Assembly: GCF_003946405.1 (NCBI RefSeq)
Contig: NZ_RHOG01000006.1
Span: 29,716 to 93,715, forward strand
Direction: 5' to 3'
Source: Lacticaseibacillus yichunensis
GTDB taxonomy: Bacteria > Bacillota > Bacilli > Lactobacillales > Lactobacillaceae
Length of the DNA: 64,000 nucleotides
Position 1 is the stretch's first letter. Each line of letters begins with the position of its first letter. The notes below the pieces were generated by a model, which ran no database searches, was not told where the DNA came from, and saw only the letters and a list, made by a program, of their open reading frames with translations. Below, piece after piece: positions 46,792 through 57,092 of the stretch. The position numbers were made by a program, and so were the translations under genes.

Positions 46792-49700
46792 TATTGCGCC
46801 TCCTCATGATTGACCTGGTCCAAGCTGACTGCGACCATCTTGGATACCCCAGATTCTTGCATCGTCACCCCATACAGCATGTTCGCGGCGAGCATCGTCC
46901 CGCGCCGGTGCGTGATGACGATGAATTGTGTGTCGCTGGCATAATGGCGCAGGAACTCGCCAAAGCGGTTCACATTGACCTCGTCCAGACTCGCTTCCAC
47001 CTCATCGAGAATGGAAAACGGCACCGGGCGCACCTGCAAGATGGCAAAAAGCAACACGATCGCCGTCAGCGCACGTTCCCCGCCGGATAAAAGCGAAAGC
47101 CGGCTCAATTTTTTGCCAGGTGGCTCGGCCGCGATCTCGATGCCGGTGTTCAACAAGTCATCCGGATCCGTCAACGACAGATGCGCATGGCCGCCGCCGA
47201 ACATCTTTGGGAAGATCTCCTTGAAGGCCGCGTTGGTTTTGTCGAACATCTCCTTGAAGCGCCCCTTCACCTCTTCGTCGAGCTCTCCCATGGTGGCGAG
47301 CAATTGGTCCTTCGCGAGATTCAGGTCACCTTGTTGCTTGACCAGAAAATCGAACCGGGTCTTGACGTTCTCATATTCGGTGATGGCGTTGGGGTTCACC
47401 GGACCAAGGTCGTCGATGCCGCGCTTCAGCAGCTTCAATTGACTGCGCAGCGTCGGCAGATCCGCCGGCGTCAGTTTTGTGCCAGCCAGGGCTGCCTCAT
47501 AGGTCAGCTGATAGTCCTCAGCTAGCGTGGTCAGACGGTTATCGATGTTGATCTTGATGCGGTTCAGCGACACACTTTGCTGCTCTTGTTCGCTCAGTGC
47601 GGTGTGCTGTTGGGTATAGGCTGTGGTGATCTGGGCCGAGACCTGACTGAGTTCGCCGCGATTGGCCGCCTTGGTCTTCGTCAACTCATCCTGGTTGCCC
47701 TTCATGGTCGCCAATGAGGCTTTCAGGTCACTGATTGTTTTTTGCCGATCTTCTTTATCCTGAGCGCTTTGTGTGGCGCCTTTGGTGATCGCCGCAATGC
47801 GCGCCGTCAATTGATCAACTGTTTGCTTCGCTTGAACGCGATTTTCTTGCCATTGCGCGAGCTGCTGGGCCGTGGTCTTCTGATCACTGGCTAATAAGGC
47901 GGCGCGTGTTTTGAGCTGGGTCAGGGCCGCCTGTTGATCAGCGGCCGAACTGCTAGCGGCCGCCACTTGCGCCTTGAGCGTTTCGATCAGCTGATCACCA
48001 GCCTTGACAGCCGCATCGGCCTGCTCAGCCGCCGCTTGCGCCGCCGCCAACCGACCGGCCAGATTTTGCCCGCCATCTGCCGATAACGCGGTGGCCTGCG
48101 TCTGGCGATCCAGTTGGGTCAGCTGACTCTGTTGCGCGGCTAGTTGGGCATCACTACCTTCAACCTTGGCCGCCGCAGCGCTGGTTGCCTCCTGCATTGA
48201 TTGGCGGTGTTGCTGCGCGGCGCCCAATGCCTCATGAGCTTCTTTTTGTTTTTGCTGCTGAACTTTCAGCGAATCGACCATTTGCCGGAGTTGGGCCTTC
48301 AGCTCGGTGACTTCCTGGTTGCGTGCCAGTGGCGAGCTGCCCGTCTGCTTGACCTGCCCCCCTGTCATCGACCCGCCTGGATTGATCAGGTCGCCTTCGA
48401 GGGTAACGATGCGATAGCGGTGGCCACTCGCATTGGCCAAGGCGATCGCCGCATCCATGTCCTGGGCCACGATGAGGCTGCCCATCAGGTTGGCCATCAC
48501 ATTTTCCAGGCGTGGGTCGTAGCTGACGAGGTCCTTGGCCACGCCAATAAAGCCGTTGCGTCCGGCCAGCGCCTGTTGCGCATTAGCTGGCAATGGCCGA
48601 GGCCGAATCACGCTAAGCGGCAAAAAAGTGGCTCGGCCACTGCGCGTTTTTTTCAAATAAGCGATCGCGTTTTTCGCGGCGGTCTCATCTTCGGTGATGA
48701 TTGCCTGGAGGTTGGCCCCCAGCGCGATATCCAGCGCCTGCTGATAGGCGGCCGGCACGGTCACTAATTCGGCGACTGCCCCGATCACACCCGTCAGCGT
48801 CGCCTTTTGCTTCAAGACCACGCGCACACCTGCAAAAAAGCCGGCGTAATCTTCCTTCAACTCCTGCAGGGTCTCATAGCGGGACTTCGCACGCTGAAAA
48901 AGACTGTAACCTTTCTGATACCGGTCGCTGATGTCGGCATACTCGCGCTGCCGTGTCGCCGCCTGGGTCTCGGCCGCGGCCAGCGCCGCTTGCGCCTGCT
49001 TTTTCGCGTCGCGGTCGGCAGCGTTTTGGGTCGTCAGCGTCTCAACTTGCGCCTGCTGGGCAGCAAGCTGGGTCCGCAACTCCTTGAGCCGGGCAGTGGC
49101 CGCCGCATTTTGGTTCTCGGCGAGCTGTTGGTCCTTTTGAAGGCTGGCAACGTCATTGGCCGCACGAGCCTGTTGCTGCAGCAGGTCGATGTAATCCGCA
49201 CGGGCACTTTCCAGCTGCGTCTGCAGTTGGGCCGGGGTAGCGGCCGCTTGTGTTTGCGCCGTCAGTTGGGCGGCCACTTGTTTTGCCGCCTGCGCCGTTT
49301 CGGTTTGGTGGGCGGTCAGTTCTTCGATCTTGGCCACAGCCCCCGCGAGCTGATCCCGCGCGGCTTGTTCACGCTCGCGCAGATCGCTGAGCGTCGCTTC
49401 GGCATTGGTCGCACGCTCCGCCGAAAGATTGGCCTCGCCAGTCAAGTTTTCAAGCTTCATCGATGCGCTCAGGATGGCATCGTTTAGCTCCGTTAACTGC
49501 GCGTCATAGGTCTGATCCGCGGCCGTCAATTTTTCCGAGCGGTCTTCCAAATGGGCGATCTTGCTCGTCAAAGCCGTGATCGTCTGCTTTGTGATCGTTG
49601 CATCGGCGTCAGTCTGGCTCCGCTCGGCCACCAGTTGCGCGATCTCAAGCGCGAGTAAGGCCTGGTGACTGGCATGATACTCGCCCGACAGACGTTCATA

Positions 49701-50342
49701 ATCGCGCGCCAGGGAAGCCTGCTCAGCAAGCGGTGCGACTTGGTGCTGCAACTCGCTGACAATGTCGCTGACCCGAGCCAGATTATCGTCGGTCGTCTGC
49801 AGCTCATGCTCGGCCTTCAATTTTTGCTGCTTATACTTGAAAACGCCAGCGGCCTCTTCCAGAATCCCGCGACGGTCCTCAGGCTTACTATTGAAGATCG
49901 CCTCCACGCGGCCCTGGGAGATGAAGGAAAAACTTTCCTTGCCCAGACCCGAATCCATGAAGAGGTCCACAATATCCTTCAGCCGGACCTGCTGGTTATT
50001 GATCAGAAATTCGGATTCCCCATCACGATAAAGCCGGCGACAGACTGTGACCGTCGCCGGCTGCTCTTTGAGATAGCCATCTTGATTGTCGAACGTCATC
50101 AGCACTTCTGCCCGGTTGAGCGGCGGGCGCGTGGCGGTGCCAGCAAAAATGACGTCCCCCATTTTCTCGCCGCGCAGGCTCTTGGCGCTTTGCTCCCCAA
50201 GCGTCCACCTGATCGCCTCGGTGATGTTGCTTTTTCCGCTGCCATTTGGGCCAACGATACCGGTCAGACCGGGGACAAAATCGATCTCAGTCTTATCGGC
50301 AAAAGATTTGAAGCCATTGATCACAAGGTGCGTTAACTGCAT
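46791..50342 (-). CDS. smc: Chromosome segregation protein SMC
   Basis: Chromosome condensin ATPase, partner of ScpA/ScpB. 1183 aa, normal length. Walker A GPNGSGKSN at 31-39, two long Ala/Gln-rich coiled coils (about 170-500 and 670-1000) around a hinge (about 505-665, with GVIGAVAELVTVP), then signature LSGGERALTA and Walker B FSILDEVEASLDEVN. Gln/Ala-rich coiled coil composition is stronger than in Bacillus. Lies 15 bases after rnc, as in most Bacillota. Confidence 0.98.
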   Translation of the reverse strand: MQLTHLVINGFKSFADKTEIDFVPGLTGIVGPNGSGKSNITEAIRWTLGEQSAKSLRGEKMGDVIFAGTATRPPLNRAEVLMTFDNQDGYLKEQPATVTVCRRLYRDGESEFLINNQQVRLKDIVDLFMDSGLGKESFSFISQGRVEAIFNSKPEDRRGILEEAAGVFKYKQQKLKAEHELQTTDDNLARVSDIVSELQHQVAPLAEQASLARDYERLSGEYHASHQALLALEIAQLVAERSQTDADATITKQTITALTSKIAHLEDRSEKLTAADQTYDAQLTELNDAILSASMKLENLTGEANLSAERATNAEATLSDLREREQAARDQLAGAVAKIEELTAHQTETAQAAKQVAAQLTAQTQAAATPAQLQTQLESARADYIDLLQQQARAANDVASLQKDQQLAENQNAAATARLKELRTQLAAQQAQVETLTTQNAADRDAKKQAQAALAAAETQAATRQREYADISDRYQKGYSLFQRAKSRYETLQELKEDYAGFFAGVRVVLKQKATLTGVIGAVAELVTVPAAYQQALDIALGANLQAIITEDETAAKNAIAYLKKTRSGRATFLPLSVIRPRPLPANAQQALAGRNGFIGVAKDLVSYDPRLENVMANLMGSLIVAQDMDAAIALANASGHRYRIVTLEGDLINPGGSMTGGQVKQTGSSPLARNQEVTELKAQLRQMVDSLKVQQQKQKEAHEALGAAQQHRQSMQEATSAAAAKVEGSDAQLAAQQSQLTQLDRQTQATALSADGGQNLAGRLAAAQAAAEQADAAVKAGDQLIETLKAQVAAASSSAADQQAALTQLKTRAALLASDQKTTAQQLAQWQENRVQAKQTVDQLTARIAAITKGATQSAQDKEDRQKTISDLKASLATMKGNQDELTKTKAANRGELSQVSAQITTAYTQQHTALSEQEQQSVSLNRIKINIDNRLTTLAEDYQLTYEAALAGTKLTPADLPTLRSQLKLLKRGIDDLGPVNPNAITEYENVKTRFDFLVKQQGDLNLAKDQLLATMGELDEEVKGRFKEMFDKTNAAFKEIFPKMFGGGHAHLSLTDPDDLLNTGIEIAAEPPGKKLSRLSLLSGGERALTAIVLLFAILQVRPVPFSILDEVEASLDEVNVNRFGEFLRHYASDTQFIVITHRRGTMLAANMLYGVTMQESGVSKMVAVSLDQVNHEEAQ

Positions 50343-50357
50343 AAAAGGTCTCTCATT

Positions 50358-51056
50358 TCACTTGGCTTTGAGCGTGGTCAGCGCATCTTGCGCCGCCGCT
50401 TGTTCAGCCGCTTTTTTACTGCGTCCACTGCCACTGCCGAAGATCTTACCATCCACAGCGACTTCAACGGAAAAACTGCGATCATTCGCCGGGCCACTTT
50501 CGGAAAGCAGCCGGTATTCGATCGCGACCTCACCGCCTTGCTGGACATATTCCTGTAATTCCGTCTTATGATCCATGTCGGCCGCAAATTCGCCGGCATC
50601 GATCTTCGGAAAGATCACCTGCTCCGCAAACTTAATGACAGCCCCGCGCCCCTGATCGAGATACAACGCGCCGTTGAAGGCCTCGAACAGATCTTCAAGC
50701 AGGGTCTTGCGCTTGCGGGCGCCTGCCGCCTCTTCCCCCTTGCCGAGCTTGATGTAGCGGTCAAAGTGCGCCTCTTTGGAAAAAGCCGAGAAGCTCTTGG
50801 TCTGCACGATTGCCGCCCGCATCCGGGTCAGTTTGCCCTCGGGCTGATCTGGGTAATGGCGATAGATGTAATCCGAGACAGTCAGCTCAAGCACCGCATC
50901 GCCGAGAAATTCAAGCCGCTCGTTATCCTTTAGGCCGAGTTCCTTATGTTCATTGACGTAGGATGAATGCGTGAAAGCCTCATCCAAGATCGCCAGATCC
51001 TTAAACTCGACGCCGTACCGTTGTCTCAACTCGCTGACAAACTCTGAAGCGACCAT
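50358..51056 (-). CDS. rnc: Ribonuclease III
   Basis: Double-stranded RNA endonuclease for rRNA and mRNA processing. 232 aa. Catalytic domain with HSSYVNEH near 30-37 and NERLEFLGDAVLEL near 45-58; second acidic residues near E120. C-terminal dsRNA-binding domain about 160-230 (GSGRSKKAAEQAAAQDAL). ATG at 51056 is preceded by AAGGAGG. First gene of rnc-smc-ftsY. Confidence 0.97.
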   Translation of the reverse strand: MVASEFVSELRQRYGVEFKDLAILDEAFTHSSYVNEHKELGLKDNERLEFLGDAVLELTVSDYIYRHYPDQPEGKLTRMRAAIVQTKSFSAFSKEAHFDRYIKLGKGEEAAGARKRKTLLEDLFEAFNGALYLDQGRGAVIKFAEQVIFPKIDAGEFAADMDHKTELQEYVQQGGEVAIEYRLLSESGPANDRSFSVEVAVDGKIFGSGSGRSKKAAEQAAAQDALTTLKAK

Positions 51057-51102
51057 ATTTTCCTCCTTGAAAGTTCCCACTGCCTAGTAATTAGTCTATT
51101 TT

Positions 51103-51108
51103 ATTATA
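51103..51108 (-). promoter_or_regulatory. Candidate -10 element for rnc-smc-ftsY
   Basis: Perfect TATAAT on the minus strand 47 bases before rnc; -35 region falls in the opp terminator and is poor. Confidence 0.5.
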
Positions 51109-51121
51109 CAAGAGCTGACAC

Positions 51122-51153
51122 AAAAAGGCACCCGCAATTGCGAGTGCCTTTTC
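51122..51153 (-). terminator. opp operon terminator
   Basis: Stem AAAAGGCAC-CGCA / TGCG-GTGCCTTTTT, 11 bases after the oppA stop. Confidence 0.9.
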
Positions 51154-51163
51154 AGACCTGGAA

Positions 51164-52933
51164 TTACTTCGAGGTAACGGAGACATCAGCCCAGCTAGAG
51201 GTCGGCTCCAGGCTCAAGCCCTTAACACGGTTGGTCACAGCATACAGATTCTTGATGTAAAGGGTCGGAATGACGTAAGCCTCGTCGTGCATGTACTGCT
51301 GCCACTGATGGAACTGATCGATCCGGTAATCCGTATCGAAGGCCTTGTCGCTGTTCATGTTCTTCAGCAATTCGGTGTTCTTAGCAGTGACGAAGCGTTC
51401 CCAGTTGAATGGTGCGGCTTCAGAGTACAGATCATCCTGGGAAGGTTCACTGGACATGGACCAGCCGGAATCATACATATCAACGTTAGACGCGTCGTTC
51501 ATGACCGCATCCTGCCATGCGTTGGCATCCATTGGCTTGCCGCCGGTGTAGACAACGTGCAGACCGATCTTCTTCCATGCCTGCATGTAAGTCTTGTTCA
51601 TCAGCTCAGTGTTCTGGTTGCCAGAAATGGTTGCCCAGTTGATGGTCAGCTTCGAGCCATCTGGGTTGGTCCGGTAGCCGTCTTTGCCCTTCTTGTAACC
51701 AGCCTTGTCAAGGAGATCTTCAGCCTTCTTCAAGCTGTATGGATAAGCCTTGATGGAGCTGTCACTCCACTTGCCAAATGCAGGCGGAATGAGGGTCGCA
51801 AGCTGCGAGCCGGTGTCTGGGTAAAGCTTTTCAGCCACACCCTTGACGTTCATGGCGTAAGCAATCGCAAGACGAAGACTCTTGTTGTTCATCTTCGCAT
51901 CCTTGTTCATGACGTTCTTGCCGGTCTTAGAATCCCACTTGCCGACCTTGAAGCCCATGTATGAATAGGAAAGCGGATCTTTGCCGATGACGGTGACCTT
52001 GTCAGAGTCCTTGACCTTCGCATAAGAGGTCGGTCCAATGGCGAGCATGTCGTACTTGGCGGCAGCTGCGGCGGTCGGTGCCTGGTTAGGCGAAACAACT
52101 TCGAAGGTGATCTTCGCAAGCTGCGGCTTCTTGCCATAGTAGTATTCGTTTGGTACGAACTCAGCAGACTGGCCAGAAACGAGCTTGGTCATCTTGTATG
52201 GGCCGTAGAAGATCGGGTTCTTACGAATCTGATCAGACGAAATGAGTTTGTTGAAGGCGATGCCCTTCAGGTAGTGATAAGGAACAGCACTTTCCCAGAT
52301 AAAGCCGTTACCAGAAGTATTCATGCCAGGCTTCATCTGCTTGAAGTGAATAACGACTTTCAAGCCGTTATCGCCATCTGGCATCTCGATCCCAGAAATG
52401 GTCTTTGCGGTGCCTGCGTGGTATTCCGCCATGCCGACAATGTTCTGCAGAGACTCGGTATAACGCTGGCTCTGAGTGCCTTTGTTTGCGATGATCTCGT
52501 AGGCGTATTCAACGTCCTTTGCGACCAGGGACTTGCCATCAGACCACTTCACCTTAGGATTGATCGTGATGGTCGCGGTCTTCGCGTCGTCGTCCAACTT
52601 GATGTCAGCCGCGCCGCCCTTAACAAAGGCGTAGCTATCATCAACTTTGAACAGGCCTTCGTTGGCGAACTGAATGACATCGGAGTCAACAGCGTCAACA
52701 GAAAGTTCGTTAGAGAAGATCCCGGTGAACGGAGAAGCTGACTGCTCGCCATACTTGAAGGTTGCGCCAGAAACGCTCTTCTTGTTGTTTGTCGTATACG
52801 GCTTGATCTTGGACGTGTCAGCGTTTGAGCTGGTCGTCTTTTTGCTGCTTGAGCTATTGCTACCACAAGCGGCAAGTGTTACGGCCGCGATGCTGGTAAA
52901 CATCAGCGTGCCGATAACTTTCGCTTTATTCAT
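51164..52933 (-). CDS. oppA: Oligopeptide-binding lipoprotein OppA
   Basis: Extracellular peptide receptor of the Opp importer, family 5 solute-binding protein. 589 aa. Signal peptide with lipobox LAAC, Cys23 being the lipidated residue, then a Ser/Lys-rich linker. The mature protein shows the SBP_bac_5 pattern (WSDGKSLVAKDVEYAYE near 130). ATG at 52933 follows GGGGG at seven bases. It is the last gene of oppDFBCA but also has its own promoter in the 140-base gap after oppC, which would allow extra receptor. Confidence 0.95.
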   Translation of the reverse strand: MNKAKVIGTLMFTSIAAVTLAACGSNSSSSKKTTSSNADTSKIKPYTTNNKKSVSGATFKYGEQSASPFTGIFSNELSVDAVDSDVIQFANEGLFKVDDSYAFVKGGAADIKLDDDAKTATITINPKVKWSDGKSLVAKDVEYAYEIIANKGTQSQRYTESLQNIVGMAEYHAGTAKTISGIEMPDGDNGLKVVIHFKQMKPGMNTSGNGFIWESAVPYHYLKGIAFNKLISSDQIRKNPIFYGPYKMTKLVSGQSAEFVPNEYYYGKKPQLAKITFEVVSPNQAPTAAAAAKYDMLAIGPTSYAKVKDSDKVTVIGKDPLSYSYMGFKVGKWDSKTGKNVMNKDAKMNNKSLRLAIAYAMNVKGVAEKLYPDTGSQLATLIPPAFGKWSDSSIKAYPYSLKKAEDLLDKAGYKKGKDGYRTNPDGSKLTINWATISGNQNTELMNKTYMQAWKKIGLHVVYTGGKPMDANAWQDAVMNDASNVDMYDSGWSMSSEPSQDDLYSEAAPFNWERFVTAKNTELLKNMNSDKAFDTDYRIDQFHQWQQYMHDEAYVIPTLYIKNLYAVTNRVKGLSLEPTSSWADVSVTSK

Positions 52934-53000
52934 TGCCAAACCCCCTAAAATTTGAGCAACTTACTAGAAACTCGTTCGCTTCTTTGCTCCTGTGACTATG

Positions 53001-53029
53001 ATGATACATTATGAGAAAACGATTGTAAA
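53001..53029 (-). promoter_or_regulatory. oppA promoter
   Basis: Minus strand TTTACA (53024-53029), 17-base spacer, TATCAT (53001-53006). Confidence 0.65.
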
Positions 53030-53073
53030 GCTTAAATTCCGCTCAGAATACAATTAAATTCAGAAATCGGTCA

Positions 53074-53988
53074 TCAGGTCCGCTGACGGGCATCTGCGGC
53101 GCGGCGAATCGCGTTGCCGAAGAAGCTGATCGACAGGGCCAACACCATGATCAACAGCGACGCTGGCAGCCAGACCCACGGATAGGCCGTGATGATATCT
53201 GGGTCGTTCGCATAAGCGATCATCGTCCCCAACGATGGCGTGTCAGGCGGCAGCCCGAACCCAAGGTAGGACAGCCCAACTTCGAGACCGATATTGCCGG
53301 CGATGCCTAAAGTCAGATCCGTAATGATCATGGACGAAATATTAGGAATCAGCTCGCGCCACATGATCGTAAAATTAGAAGTCCCTGACGTTTTTGAAGC
53401 CGCGATATAATCTCGGCTGGCCTGGGAGAAAATGAGCGAGCGCATGAGTCGCGTTGTCCCCATCCACCCAAATGCTGAAATGATCAGGACCAGGGTAACG
53501 GCGTTGTAGTGCGTCGTAATCTTCACGAGCAAGATGATGACCAGGGTCGTCGGGATGATCATGAAGAAATCAACGATACGCATCACGACATTGTCGAGGA
53601 GACCGCCAAAATACCCGCAGATCGTCCCAATGATCAAGCCGATGAACTCAGTGATCAAGGTGACCGAGACGCCGATCAAGATCGAGTTACGGCCGCCGAG
53701 CATCAAGTAGTTCCAGACATCACGGCCCGATGGATCGGCGCCGAGAATGTGGCCATCTTGTCCCGGGGCCAGGAAGCGATCCAGCAAGGAGGCTTCGGTG
53801 ACCTTATCCTGGTTAAGCAGACTTCCCCAAACAGTGATCCCAATCAGCAAGGTGGCGGCGATGACTAAGGAGATCATCGCGACTTTATCATGGCGCAATT
53901 CACGCCAGATGACCTTGAAGCCAGAGGGTGTCTCGGACATTGTATTCGCGTTTGTTTCTACAGCATCGACCATATTTTTGTTTTCCAT
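53074..53988 (-). CDS. oppC: Oligopeptide ABC transporter permease OppC
   Basis: Second membrane subunit, 304 aa, about six membrane helices: an N-terminal cytoplasmic tail and TM1 (about 39-60), then the BPD_transp_1 domain from about 100. The EAA loop is near 195-220 (ASRDYIAASKTSGTSNFTIMWREL-type; the A-A-x(n)-G pattern is kept). GGGGGGA precedes the ATG at 53988. Thirteen bases after oppB. Confidence 0.95.
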   Translation of the reverse strand: MENKNMVDAVETNANTMSETPSGFKVIWRELRHDKVAMISLVIAATLLIGITVWGSLLNQDKVTEASLLDRFLAPGQDGHILGADPSGRDVWNYLMLGGRNSILIGVSVTLITEFIGLIIGTICGYFGGLLDNVVMRIVDFFMIIPTTLVIILLVKITTHYNAVTLVLIISAFGWMGTTRLMRSLIFSQASRDYIAASKTSGTSNFTIMWRELIPNISSMIITDLTLGIAGNIGLEVGLSYLGFGLPPDTPSLGTMIAYANDPDIITAYPWVWLPASLLIMVLALSISFFGNAIRRAADARQRT

Positions 53989-54001
53989 CGTCGATCCCCC
54001 C

Positions 54002-54967
54002 TTACTCGATCCGGATCCGCGGATCCACGATCGACATGATGATATCGGAAAGCAAGTTCCCCAGCAGTGTCATCAGCCCGAACAACAAGGTCAACGAGGT
54101 GATGATCGGATAGTCGTTGCTGTTCATCGAATCGATGAACAACTTCCCCATCCCAGGATAGGAGAAGACGTTTTCGATGAAGACCGACCCACCGATCAAA
54201 CCGGTGATGGTGTTCCCCATGAACGCCGCGATTGGCAGCAGGGAGTTCCGCAGAATGTGGCGGTCAAAGACGATGCGTTCCGGCACCCCTTTGGCACGCG
54301 CGGTCCGCGTGAAGTCTTCCTGCGTGTTGTCGATGATCCCAGACCGCAGATACTGGATGATCCCGGTGGTCGAGATCACGGAGGACAAAATGGCTGGTAA
54401 GATCATATGGTAGATGCGGCTGAAGAACTTGGCAAGCAAGCCGTCAGCGGCGATCGAGATCGAACCAGTGGTTGGAAACCAACCGAGCTGGTAACCGAAG
54501 AGCCACAGGCCAAGCAGGTAGAAAACAAAGCCTGGGATGGCAATAATGGCAAATGCGTAAAAGGAGATCCCGCCGTCAATATGGGTACCCTGGTAGCGGC
54601 CGGCCAAAACGCCAAGCGGCACCGCGATCAGATACGTCAGCAAAACGGAGAACAGCGACAGCCAAATGGTGTTGCCGGCACGTTCAGCGATCAAGTTGAT
54701 GACCGGCACCTTGTAGGCGTAAGACATGCCAAGGTCGCCGTGCAAAATGTTGCCGATCCAGCGGAAATATTGCACTGGCAATGGATCCAGCAACCCTAAT
54801 TCCTTTTTAATGGCCTGAATCTGGTTGAGGTCCATTTGCGGTGAGAGCTTCCCTGACCCGGTGAATGGATCCCCTGGCATCAATTTGGCCAAGAAGAAAA
54901 CGATCAGTGACAAAATGATGATCTGCGGGACCATGATGAGGACCCGTCGGATAATTGTCTTCCACAT
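54002..54967 (-). CDS. oppB: Oligopeptide ABC transporter permease OppB
   Basis: First membrane subunit, 321 aa, six membrane helices (first at about 10-30). The EAA motif lies near 215-235 (EDFTRTARAKGVPERIVF). Typical N-terminus LIPGDPF-like appears as KLMPGDPFTGSG. Start overlaps the oppF stop by one base (TAATG). Confidence 0.95.
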   Translation of the reverse strand: MWKTIIRRVLIMVPQIIILSLIVFFLAKLMPGDPFTGSGKLSPQMDLNQIQAIKKELGLLDPLPVQYFRWIGNILHGDLGMSYAYKVPVINLIAERAGNTIWLSLFSVLLTYLIAVPLGVLAGRYQGTHIDGGISFYAFAIIAIPGFVFYLLGLWLFGYQLGWFPTTGSISIAADGLLAKFFSRIYHMILPAILSSVISTTGIIQYLRSGIIDNTQEDFTRTARAKGVPERIVFDRHILRNSLLPIAAFMGNTITGLIGGSVFIENVFSYPGMGKLFIDSMNSNDYPIITSLTLLFGLMTLLGNLLSDIIMSIVDPRIRIE

Positions 54968-55929
54968 TACGCAAGGCCCCCCTTCAGCTTTTCGAGCTCC
55001 GAATCCGGCAGTGCGACTTGATGCGTGGCAGAGATCTGCTTCAGATCAAGGACACGGCCGTTTTCATTGTAGTAACGCGACTCTTCATCGCGATAGATGT
55101 GCTCGACTTCTTTGCGATGCGCCAGATCCGCTTCCCGAGTGGCTGGCGACATGCTTGGAATCGCTGACAAAAGACGCTGCGTGTAGATATGTAATGGATC
55201 CTTGTAGATATCTTCACGCGTGCCGATCTCAACGAACCGGCCGCGAGTCATGATCGCCATGTTTTTGCACATATGCTTCACGACACCAAGGTCATGTGAG
55301 ATGAACAAATAGGAAATGTTATATTCCCGCTGAATCTGCTTCATGAAGTTCAGCACCTGCGCCTGCACGGACAGATCCAGCGCGGAAACAGGTTCATCGG
55401 CGACGATCAGCTTCGGGTTCGTGGAAACGGCCCGGGCGATGCCGATACGCTGACGCTGGCCACCTGAGAACTCGAATGGATATTTGTACATCGAGTCCGC
55501 CGGCATCCCAACGATATCCAGCAATTCGCCGACGCGTTTGCGTTCCTCTGTGTCGGACATCCGTTCAAAATTGCGAATCGGCTCCGCGATGATGTCGCGG
55601 ATGCGCTTTTTCGGATTCAGACTCGACAAAGAGTCCTGGAAGATCATCTGGACATCTTTGTTGTAGTGAATCTTGCTACGATTGCTCTTTTTGGTGATGT
55701 CGACGCCCTTGTAGATGATCTGGCCGCTGGTCGGCTTTTCAAGGCCGACGACCGCTTTGCCGATCGTGGACTTACCTGAGCCAGATTCCCCGATCAGCCC
55801 GTAAGTCTCGCCTTCTTCAATGTCGAAGTTGACCCCATCGACGGCGTAAACATAATCCGTGACTCGATTGAAAAAACCGGAGCGAATCGGGTAGTGGATC
55901 TTTAAATTCTTGATCTCGATCATTGCCAT
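54967..55929 (-). CDS. oppF: Oligopeptide ABC transporter ATPase OppF
   Basis: ATPase subunit, 320 aa. Walker [10 protein letters not shown] near 48-56, signature FSGGQRQRIGIAR near 156 and Walker B LIVADEPVSALD near 178. The C-terminal oligopeptide-type extension is present (RLLSAIPSMSP). It overlaps oppB by one base and follows oppD by seven, with GGAGGGG before the ATG. Confidence 0.96.
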   Translation of the reverse strand: MAMIEIKNLKIHYPIRSGFFNRVTDYVYAVDGVNFDIEEGETYGLIGESGSGKSTIGKAVVGLEKPTSGQIIYKGVDITKKSNRSKIHYNKDVQMIFQDSLSSLNPKKRIRDIIAEPIRNFERMSDTEERKRVGELLDIVGMPADSMYKYPFEFSGGQRQRIGIARAVSTNPKLIVADEPVSALDLSVQAQVLNFMKQIQREYNISYLFISHDLGVVKHMCKNMAIMTRGRFVEIGTREDIYKDPLHIYTQRLLSAIPSMSPATREADLAHRKEVEHIYRDEESRYYNENGRVLDLKQISATHQVALPDSELEKLKGGLA

Positions 55930-55936
55930 GTGCTGC

Positions 55937-56968
55937 TCACCCCTCCGTTTGCGCCGTTAACGTGGATTCTGGTTCGTCCCTGAAATGGAAATGCTTGTAG
56001 CAGGTGCACTGAACAAAATGGTTCGGCCCTACTTCATGCATGGTCGGATGCGCTTCATGCGCCTCTTCTGGAATCCACGGAATCCGCTTGGCAAAGCGGC
56101 ATGTGTCGACTTGCATTTCCTTCAAGGTCGGCACCACCCCATCGATGACATACAGTTCGTCATCATCGGAATCGGCCTGTGGCATCGACCGCAGAAGACT
56201 CCGTGTGTACGGATGGGTCGGATGCTGGAAAATGTCGTAGACGCTGCCTGTTTCGACCAGCTGGCCCGCATACATGACGGCCACCCGGTCCGCTGTTTCG
56301 GCCACGACCCCAAGATCATGCGTGATCAGGATGATGCCGGAATGCGTCTCCTTTTGGATCTGCTTGAGCAAGTCGAGAATCTGGGCCTGAATGGTCACAT
56401 CCAGCGCGGTGGTCGGCTCGTCGGCGATGATGATCGGCGGCTTGCAGGCGATCGCAATGGCGATGACGACACGCTGCCGCATCCCACCGGACAACTCATG
56501 CGGATACTGGCGGAAAACACGTGGCGGGTTCGGAATGCCGACCTGGTCGAGCAGCTCAAGGACACGCTTTTCACGGTCCTCTTTGTTGAGCTTCGTATGA
56601 TAGACCAAGGTCTCGGCGATCTGATCCCCGATGCGCATCAGCGGGTTCAACGCCGCCAACGGATCCTGGAAGATCATGCCGATATCATTGCCGCGAATGC
56701 GGTTATAGATCGGCTCGTTCAGGCCCACCAGATTCAGGTCGCTGTACAAAATGTCCCCAGTCACCTTGGCATTGGTCGGGTTATGCAACCCGATGATGCT
56801 GGTGGCCAGTGTACTTTTTCCTGAGCCTGATTCACCCACGATCGCGAGCACCTCGTCCTTTTTCAAGGTCAAGTTGACATCATCGACCGCATCGTAAAAA
56901 TCGTCCCCGACACGAAATGCAGTGTGCAGATGCTGGATATCTAAAAGCAGATCCCCTGGCTTATCCAC
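55937..56968 (-). CDS. oppD: Oligopeptide ABC transporter ATPase OppD
   Basis: First ATPase of the importer, 343 aa. Walker [10 protein letters not shown] near 45-53, signature LSGGMRQR near 155-162, Walker [12 protein letters not shown] near 176-186, and the C-terminal Opp extension with the Cys pattern ([17 protein letters not shown]) known to bind an iron-sulfur cluster in related peptide importers. Start is GTG at 56968 with GGGGG seven bases before it; two upstream ATGs lack such spacing. First gene of oppDFBCA. Confidence 0.95.
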   Translation of the reverse strand: MDKPGDLLLDIQHLHTAFRVGDDFYDAVDDVNLTLKKDEVLAIVGESGSGKSTLATSIIGLHNPTNAKVTGDILYSDLNLVGLNEPIYNRIRGNDIGMIFQDPLAALNPLMRIGDQIAETLVYHTKLNKEDREKRVLELLDQVGIPNPPRVFRQYPHELSGGMRQRVVIAIAIACKPPIIIADEPTTALDVTIQAQILDLLKQIQKETHSGIILITHDLGVVAETADRVAVMYAGQLVETGSVYDIFQHPTHPYTRSLLRSMPQADSDDDELYVIDGVVPTLKEMQVDTCRFAKRIPWIPEEAHEAHPTMHEVGPNHFVQCTCYKHFHFRDEPESTLTAQTEG

Positions 56969-57050
56969 AGTGATTCCCCCTTTTTCCATCAAATCCCGAC
57001 CAGATCTTAATGATGAGAGCCAGATTAGACTTCAAATGAATTTATGATTC

Positions 57051-57079
57051 ATTATATATAAGGCCCTGCGGATATGCAA
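57051..57079 (-). promoter_or_regulatory. oppDFBCA promoter
   Basis: Minus strand TTGCAT (57074-57079), 17-base spacer, perfect TATAAT (57051-57056). Confidence 0.85.
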
Positions 57080-57092
57080 GTTAAGTTCGCGA

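Noticed and set aside
53030..53070. CodY box upstream of oppA
   Set aside because: GATTTCTGAATTT resembles the consensus only in the centre; five or six mismatches to the 15-base box, so not reported.
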